From positions 276,933-340,932 of the forward strand of contig NZ_NJAI01000003.1 of the NCBI RefSeq assembly GCF_002632725.1: DNA of 64,000 bases, written 5' to 3'. Made by a program: the position numbers and the translations under genes. Of this stretch, positions 51,666 to 61,400 are shown piece by piece (within the stretch, counting starts at the first letter, position 1; each line of letters begins with the position of its first letter). The notes under the pieces were generated by a model, which saw nothing but the letters and a program-made list of their open reading frames with translations, was not told where the DNA came from and made no database searches. Source of the stretch: Xenorhabdus hominickii (GTDB taxonomy: Bacteria > Pseudomonadota > Gammaproteobacteria > Enterobacterales > Enterobacteriaceae).

Positions 51666-52439
51666 TGATATAACTGTTCGTCAAATTATTTTGAGCGGAT
51701 ATAAATTTGATGATGTGAAATCAATAATTTTATCGTCTGTTTTCCTATCTTGTAATTACCATCCTAAAAATAACAATATTAAATAATAACCAATGGTTAT
51801 TTATATCTTTAATAATATTCCCATGATTTCCATAGTACATAAAAATGATTATTTTTCTATTTTGTTAGATATTTTATGATTGTTGTATTACTTAAAATGA
51901 TATTTATTTGATTTTGATATGAAAGTATATTTTTGCGAATAAGTTGTTTGCTAGCAAACTCGATTTTTTAATAAAAAAAGCTATCGCTGGTTAAATTTTA
52001 TTTATTTTATTCTGTATTTATTGCACTGGGCGGAATAATAAATCTGTTAGTGTGTTAGATGTTATTTATTAATGATTTATGATTAATTTCCAGTTTGTAT
52101 TATTTATAAGATCATTGTTTTAAAAAGAAACCACTAGGATAACCTTCACTTATATTCACCGTTATATCAAGGATGAAGACTAATAAAAAAGAGACAGCAA
52201 GGGTTTATATTTAATCAAACAATAGCCTGAATATGTTTCCAAAGCAGGATGCCTGCCTAATTAAAAATTCTTATAACGACGATAACTCACAATATCTACC
52301 TAGCAGCCAATTTAGGTATGAGGATGCTGAGGTATTGCTTTTCTAATTTATCGCCAGGACTGATTCAAAAAGTAATTACCTGATCTCTGGTCAGGTAAAC
52401 AAGTTTTTATTTAATAATAAATTCGAAAGGAGTATCCGT
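51666..52439. other. AT-rich region upstream of the NRPS gene
   Basis: About 770 bp without a gene. It must contain the NRPS promoter and leader; a good ribosome-binding site (GAAAGGAG) ends 8 bp before ATG 52440. No known operator was recognised. Confidence 0.5.
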
Positions 52440-55400
52440 ATGGATAGCATTCTGGCCTCTCCATTTACACGCCTATTTTGGAATGAATGGATTCTTGAAC
52501 CTGACTCAGTTAAATACCATATGGTCATAGACCAAACGATTCAGGGCGATTTAGATGAAAGTAAATTGAGATCGGCTATACAGGGATTGATGAATCAATA
52601 TCCATTATTTCAGTATCAGCTTGATGAAGAAAGTAGTGAATTATATTGGAAATCTGGTTCGAATAGCCTTAATCCCCTACAACTTTTTGACTGTGAAAAA
52701 AAACTGCCTCAGTTTGTTTCACAACCATTTGATTTAAGGCAAGGGCCACTTATCCGGTTTGGATTGTTCCGACAGTCAGAGCGACAATTTCAATTGGTCA
52801 TTGTATTGCACCATATTGTAGTGGATGGAGGGAGTACCGAAGAGCTCTATCACGCTATATCGGATTTGTATAATCAGCGCCCCCTGCGTCATACCCCGCT
52901 GACACTAGAGCAAGTTGCGGAAAAGTTTGCACAATATCGTCAGCAGATCAAAATATTGGAAGAACATCAGCCGGAACAGTTCTGGAAAACATGTCTGGCT
53001 GATGTGGCAGCAACTAATCCGTTGCCTTATTTATCAGAACTGGCGAAAGATGAACAGGAACTGATCGGAGAGGTTCGTTTCAATCTGCCATTAAGTGATT
53101 GGCAGCACCTTAAACGTTCTCTGCGGCACTGTACGCCATTTCTGGTGTTCAAAACGTTGTGGGCGGCACTGATTGCTCAATATATACCTGATGGAAAGGT
53201 TCACGTCAGTTATCCTGTTGCCGTGGCAGGGGGAGAGTCTCTTTCATTGGGTGCCCAAATCAACACCGCTGTTTTTCCCTTACAATTGGATGATACAGCC
53301 AGCTTTGCTTCGCTTTACCAGCATGCGTTAAATTATACCTCATCATTGAAGACACCATCCGGTCTGCGTTGCTCATATTGGCCACTTTTTAAGGTGTTAC
53401 CCGTTACCCCTATCCGTAAGTTAAATGTCGTTGTAAATCAAGCTCATTTCAAGGATTTCTGTCTGGAACTGGAGGGTTGTGAAGTTAATTACAATCACCG
53501 TTTCAACAACGACTTGGCTGATTCGGAATGGGCGCTGGAATATCAGCAGCAAGGTGATCAATGGGCTTTCCGTATCCGCTACCCACGCAGCCGTTTCCAC
53601 CCTGAACAAATTACTGCTTTGGCTAAGCAGTTCCAGCAATTACTGGTTAATGCCCTGACAAATCCAGAAAAACCAATCCGACAATTTTCGTTCCTGACGC
53701 CGGATCAGCGTATGGCCTTACTGAAATATGGTCATCAGGGAGAGCAGGCCGATGTCCCGGAAACAACGATTCATGAAAAGTTTCAACAGCAGGCTTGCTT
53801 GCATCCACAACAAATCGCGTTGATTGATAACCAGCAGCAATTCAGTTATGCGGAATTGGAACAACGTAGTAACCAACTGGCTCAGTTGATACGGGAACGC
53901 TATCTGCAAACAACAGGACAATCATTAGCCCCTGATACATTATTGCCGATTTTTATGAATCGTGGGGTTGATATGGTGGTTGCCATGCTGGCCGTGATGA
54001 AAGCGGGAGCGGCCTATCTGCCTCTTGATCCGCAAGTCCCAACGCAACGGCTGGCCTATATTCTGACCGATAGTCAATCCCGGCTGGCAATTACGGATAT
54101 GGCGCATCAGCCTATATTGCGTGATTACGGGCAAAACCTGGCTTTGCTGACATTGGGCAGCCATGGGGATGATTATTGTGATCAGCCAGCCAGCGCGCCG
54201 ATAGCTGCCTCAAAGCCGAATTCATTGGCCTACTCCATCTATACTTCTGGCACGACAGGCCGTCCGAAAGGGACTCTGCTGGAACATCGTGGGGTATTAC
54301 TCATGTTGGATGGTCTATATGCCAAGGTGATTAAGGGCATTGAACAACCTCAACGCTGGCTACAGTTTGCTTCGCTGGCATTTGATGCCCATGTGTTCGA
54401 AACCTTCATGGCATTGTGTTTTGGTCATACATTGGTGGTTGCTTCAGAAGAAGAGCGCCATGATCCTGACTTGTTGATAAAATTAATTGAAACTTATCAA
54501 GTTGAAATAGCCACTTTCCCTCCCACTCTGTTGAAAACAAAACCGGTGTTACCTGCCCGATTGCAAAATATTCTGGTGGGAGGGGAATCAACACCTCAAG
54601 CCATTCTGGATCACTACGCCATGCAGGGGCGGCGGATATTTAACGCCTATGGCCCCACGGAAGCCAGCGTATGTGTCACTACGCACCATTATCAGTGGGA
54701 TGGTGCCCATAATATTGGTCGTCCGTTTCCCGGCATTCAGGCTTATATATTGGATGAGCAGTTGCAGTTAGTCCCGATGGGCATGAGCGGTGAGCTTTAT
54801 CTCTCTGGCGCCGTGCTGGCCAGAGGATATTTGGGGCAGCCGGAATTAACAGCCAAGGCATTCATTGCCAACCCGTTTGCTCAACATTCCGATGATCAGC
54901 GGCTCTACCGCACGGGTGATCAGGCGCGCTGGTTGCCGAATGGGGAGCTGGAATATCTGGGACGCAAGGATTTTCAGGTAAAAATTCATGGGCATCGCAT
55001 TGAACTGGCTGAAATTGAGCAGGTATTTATTGCGGCATCTGGGCTGAGTCAATGCACAGCGCAGGTACGCGGTAAGGATCGCTCGCACATTGTGCTCTAC
55101 TATGTGTCAGATATTACCTTAAATGAAGATAGCATACGCCGTACTTTGCAGCTTTCCCTGCCGGATTATATGATGCCATCTGCATTCGTACAACTGGCAT
55201 CCTTGCCGATGACGATTAGTGGCAAGTTGGATGCTGTGGCGTTACCAGAACCCGATTTTAAACAGAGCCGTTATGTTTATCGTGCCGCAGAAACGGAGTT
55301 AGAGCATCGGCTGCAAAATCTCTGGCAAGGGATTCTGGGTTTGGACGAAATAGGGATTGATGACGATTTTTTCCATCTGGGGGGAGATTCCATTTCCGCT

Positions 55401-58400
55401 ATCCGTTTGGTTTCAGAAATGCGTCGCCAGCAGTTGCCATGCAGCACCAAACTGTTATATCAATGTCGCACGATTGCCGAACTGGCAGTACAGTTGGCGG
55501 CTACCCCTGATTGCCAGATGAAGCATTCCGAGCAGGGAGTTCTACAGGGTGATTTTCCTCTTCATCCTATTCAGCATTGGTTTTTCGAACAGGCGTTTGC
55601 TGAACCGGATCACTGGAATCAGGCTTTCTTGATTCGGGTGCCACCTTTGCAACCGCAGAAGCTGGAAGCAGCGATTCAAGCGTTGATGGAACGGCACGAT
55701 ATGCTGCGAGCCAGATTTATTCCTGCTGAATGTCAGCTTTATCTGGGTATCAAGCAGGTCGTACCAACGGCGCTGGAGATTTGCCATTATGACCAGTTGA
55801 CCGATGAAGCATTCAATGACCGTCTGGATAGCTGGCAAAGTGATTTTAATATTGCGGCTGGCCCATTGTGGCGTTTTGCCTATATTGATGGCTATGCGGA
55901 TGGTTCAGCGCGCATTTACTGTGCCTTGCATCATCTGATTGTTGATGCCGTGTCATGGCGCATAGTACTTGATGATTTAAAACAGCTTTATCATGGCGAC
56001 AATCTTGGTGCCAAAACTGCCAGTTATCGGCAATGGCAGACAGCCCTGACGGAACAGCTCTCCAGCTTCGAATCTCAGCGTGAATTCTGGCTGCAGCAGT
56101 GTGTTTTACAATCTGATTATCGGCCATTATTGGAGGCCAGCCACACTCGTCAATTTCTGCAACAAACTTTACAGCCTGCCGCCAGTATTCGTTTACTGGA
56201 TGTGACCAAGGGTGCAGCAAGCTTTGCTCCCAATGAGGTATTGCTGACTGCACTTTTACATGCACTGGGCAATCTCAGTGGAATATCGAACCATACGCTG
56301 CTTCTGGAAGGTCATGGCCGCCATTTGCCATCGATACAGTTGGATGTTGGCCGTACGGTTGGTTGGTTTACGTCTCTCTATCCCCTGCATTTTTCTGCTG
56401 AGGGTGAAGAGGCGATTTCATTGCAGCAAGTTCATGCCACTCTTGCAGGTATACCGGATTCAGGCATTTCATACGGTGCATTGCGCAGTTTGGGGGGGGA
56501 GGAACCTGCTCTGTCAGCGCCTTATCCTGCCGTAGTGTTCAATTATCTGGGGCAGCTACAGGCGCCTGAAAGTGATTGGCAGATTAGTGCAGAATCGGCC
56601 GGACAGACCATTAATCCACACAATGTTGATTCCGGTTTGCTTACCCTCAATATCTGGCTTATCGGCCAAGAGCTGCACTATCGCTGGGATGGCTTACTCA
56701 GCCAATCGCAGCTTGCTCAGTTGGATCACAGCTTCCAAATAGCATTGATATCGCTTATCGACACTATGGCATCATCAGCCAATACGACTCAGCAGGAAAT
56801 GGATGGTGGGATTAATGCCGCATTGCTGTCCCGATTACCGGCAGGATTGGAGCCAGTCGTTGTTTATCCCGCTAACAGTCTGCAACAAGGATTTATCCAC
56901 CATTATCTGAGTTACCCAGATAACTCGACCTACCACTTTCAGTTTGTCTTGGATTACGAACAACCGATCGATCTGAATAATTATTACAGTGCTTGGGAAT
57001 ACGCCCAGCAACGATATCCGGTGTTGCGTACAGGCTTTGACTGGCAGGAACAGCCGCTGCAAATTGTGTCCAAACATGCTGAATTATTATGGCAATACCA
57101 TGATCTCAGTACCCATTCTGCACAGGAGCAGGAACTGACTGAGCTTTGCCAACAACAATACAACGACTCTTTCGAACTGAATAAACCGGAGCTTATGCGG
57201 GTTTGTCTCGTTAAATTGGCAGCAGACCGATACAGCCTGATCCACACCAGTCATCACATTATCATTGATGGTTGGAGCAGCCAGATATTACTGGAATATG
57301 TCCATCGCACTTACCAGCAGTTACAGGCGGGACAAATGCCAGATACCCGCATCGATATTTCTTATCTGGCGACCCAGCGTTATTACGCCAGTCAGGTTGC
57401 AGAGTGCCGCCATCACTGGCAAAAGTTGGGGACTCAGCATTGGGAGAGTACGGATATTTCCCTGTTGTTGGCTCGTGATGCACGGAATTCCTCCGGTAAT
57501 GAAACGCCTGATATTCAGGCGGTAGCATGTCAGGCATTGCCTCATGCAGTGGCTTTGTCATTACAGGAAACCGCCCGCAACCATGGCTTGACACTCAATG
57601 TCATGCTTCAATTCGTCTGGCACAAGTTATTACATCTGTTTAGCCAACAATCACAAACCATCGTTGGTATCACCTTGTCTGGCCGTAATCATCCAGTATC
57701 AGGCATAGAGCGTAGTGTCGGGTTGTTTATCAATACATTGCCACTGGTGATGGATTGGGAGCCGCAATCAACCTGTCTGCAACAGCTTCGTACTCTTCAT
57801 CAACGTATGATTGATTTGGATACTTACAGTTATCAGCCACTGGCCGAATTACAATCTGCGGGTGAAAAACTGTTTCAAACTATCTTTGTCTATGAAAATT
57901 ATCCAACGACAGAATTGGATACCATGCGAGCCAATCTGCGGGCTGCCAGTGGCAATACTACTGACTACCCCTTGAATCTGATTGCTGAGGGCGATGTAGA
58001 ACAAGGTTTGACACTATCTCTGTCCTATAACCAGAATAGCCTTGATGCCAAACGTGCCAACGCCATTTTGCAAATGTTGGGCGTATTGCTGGCTCGTCTT
58101 CCTTCCCATCTTCATTATCCTCATCAGCGGTTATTGGCGCTGAGTGATGACAAACGTCGGCAACTGTTGGAAGAGTGGGCTTTTGCGGCTTCAGAAACAT
58201 GGGAACCGATGACGCTGCATGGTTTACTGGAAAGGCAGGCGCGATTAACACCGCAAAATTCGGCGTTAATGGACGATTACCGGACATTAAGCTATCAAGA
58301 ACTGGATGATCTCTCATCACGTCAGGCAGTTCGGCTGCGGGCTACCTATCGCCGGCTTTTCCAGCGTGAATTAGCTTCCGGTGAATTGATTGGCCTGTGT

Positions 58401-61400
58401 TGTGAACGTGGTATTGACATGATCGTAGCCTTGCTGACGATCCTTAAAGCTGGGGCGGCTTATGTGCCGATGGACACAAATGTTCCTGCAGAGAGATTGG
58501 ATTACATCCTACAGGACAGCCAAATCCAGTTGGTACTGACTGAGCCAGATTTGGCACCTCTGTTTGAGCGCCCCGGTCTACAACAGCTATACCTGAGAAA
58601 ATTGGCGGATACAGAGGCCACAGGCGATATACAATCGTTACTGCCACAGGTGGAACCAAGGCAATTGGCTTATGTTATTTACACATCAGGCACGACAGGT
58701 AAGCCGAAAGGTACGCTGGTGGAACACCGGGGTTCTGCTGTCATGGCGCGTAGTCTGTTTACCAGAATGGAAATGACGCAGCCAGGCATTCGCTTCCTGC
58801 AATTTGCTTCTATTGTGTTTGATGCCCATCTGATGGAGATTTTCCCGGCATTTGTGGGTGGACATTCGCTGGTGGTAGCATCTGACGTACAGCGTTATGA
58901 CTTGCAGGAATTGCAAACGTTATTGCAGAAGTGGCAGATTGGTTATGCGATGTTGCCGCCTGTGCTGCTCAAACTCAAACCGACGTTGCCGGATAGCCTG
59001 CAATGGCTGGCGGTGGGTGGTGAAGCCTCCTCTCAGGATGTGTTGGATCACTACGCGGCTCAGGGGCGTAATGTCTTTAACTGCTATGGCCCGACTGAAA
59101 CGAGTGTCTGCTGCACCGTTAACCCTTATCACTATAATGGCGCGTGTAACATCGGCAAGCCGTTGGCGCAATGTGGGGCTTATGTGCTGGATAGTAATCT
59201 GCAACCATTGCCGGTTGGTGCGCCCGGTGAGTTGTTCCTATCCGGTGTGGGATTGGCTCGCGGTTATTTGAATCAACCAGAATTGAGCCGTGAAAAATTC
59301 GTTGTTAATCCATTCCAACAGCATTCAGATCATTCACGCTTATACCACACGGGCGACATTGTGCGCTGGCTGGATGATGGATCGTTGGAATATCTCGGTC
59401 GTAATGACAGTCAGGTGAAGATTCGAGGGTATCGGATCGAGCTTGGAGAAATCGAGAGTGTGCTCGCCGATATCCCCGGTGTTGATCAGGCTGTGGCTAT
59501 CATTCATGGTCAGGAATCCCCAAAAATAGTCTGTTACTATACGTTGAACGACAGTATGTCAAACGGCAGTATATCGACCAGTGATGATCTTTCGTCCGAG
59601 ATCCGGCAGACATTGGCACAGGTGTTGCCTAACTATATGCAACCCAGTGCATTGATTCCATTAGCCCGCATTCCGATGACTATTAATGGCAAACTGGATC
59701 GCCGCCTGTTCCCGGCACCTACGTTTACGGATGCACAGCAGAAATACATCTCTGCTGAAACACCGCTGCAACAACAGTGTTGTGATATCTGGGCGGAACT
59801 GCTGCAATGCGAACGTATTGGTATAGACGATAACTTTTTCCGACTGGGCGGCAATTCCATTATGGCTATCCAGTTGAGTAATCGCCTGAGTCAGTCATTG
59901 CAGTGTGAAATCCCATTGGTGGCGTTGAATCGGCATCCTACTGTCCGATCCCTGAGTACCTTCCTATCCGATAATTGCACACACCTTGAAGTGATCCCGA
60001 AAACAGGGTTGCAACGTGGAGTTCTGTCTTTTTCACAAATGCGACTCTGGTTTATCGAAACGCTGATGCAGGAAAACAATGTTTACCACATTCCCCTGTT
60101 ATTCAGCTTACAGACAGATATTCAGATGGACAGCTTTGTTCATAGTTTGCAAGCTGTGGTGCAACGCCATCAGATATTACGTTGTACCTTTGAGCAAGAT
60201 GATAATGGAGAATCTTTCCTGCAAGCCCATGATGAGGCACTGGTGGTCGCCCATGCTGAAGTGCAGACGGATGAGTGGCATGATTTCTTGCAGCAGGAGA
60301 TTTTACGTATCTTTGATTTACGCTACGAATACCCCATCCGGGCGACGCTGTTACAACGAATAGAATCAGATGGACATGTGTCTCATTTCTGTCTGCTCAA
60401 CATTCATCACATCAGTTTTGACGGCTGGTCGTTGAATGTGTTTTTAAGGGAGTTGGCAGAGTTTTATGGTGCTGAATTGGACAACCGCCCACCCGCACTA
60501 CCGCCGTTATCTATCCAATATATGGATTACGCAGCTTGGCACCAACAGATGCTGTCTAGCGATAAATTGGAACAGCTAAAACAATTCTGGCTAAAACAGT
60601 TGCAAAATTGCCCTCAATTGGAACTTCCCTGCGACTATCCGCGCCCTGATATTTTTGACCATCGTGGCGGCACGACTTTCTTCTCCCTTACACCTCAGTT
60701 AAGCCAGCAACTGCGGCAATTGGCGCGCCAATTGGATGTGACCTTACATGCGGTCTTGTTGACGGGTATGAATTTCCTGTTGGTCAGGTATTGCAGCAAG
60801 CACGATATTGTCGTTGGTAGCCCGATAGCCAACCGCTCACACCCGCAGTTGGAGCCACTGATTGGCATGTTCGTTAATATGTTGGTACTGCGTAACCAGG
60901 TATCACCAGAATGGAGTGTAGCTGAACAAATTCGTCAGGTCTTTGCCAACACCATTAGCAGCCAGCAGCATCAAGATATGCCTTTCGAAAAATTGGTCGA
61001 ATTCCTGAAGTTAAAACGTGATTTATCACGCCATCCGCTATTTCAGATCTCTTTCGCGCTGGAACAGAAAGCGACTGATGCTAATGCACCTTTCATCATG
61101 CAAAATCTGGCGGAGTTATATGATGTCGCCAAGTTTGACCTCAGCTTCGGGTTTGAAGAGGGTAATGATGCGCTGGCTGGCAACATTAACTACGCTAAGG
61201 CTTTGTTTGCGCCAGAAACCATCAATGACATGGTCCAGCACTTCCAGAATATATTGATGCAGATGGTGGCTCATCCAGAACAATTGGTGCAAGACATCAG
61301 TCTGTATTCATCGGAAGAGAGAATGGCTCTGTTGCAGCCGCCAATGGAAACACAGGATGCTTCTCTCTACAGTTACCCATTGTATCAGGGGATCCTCGAT

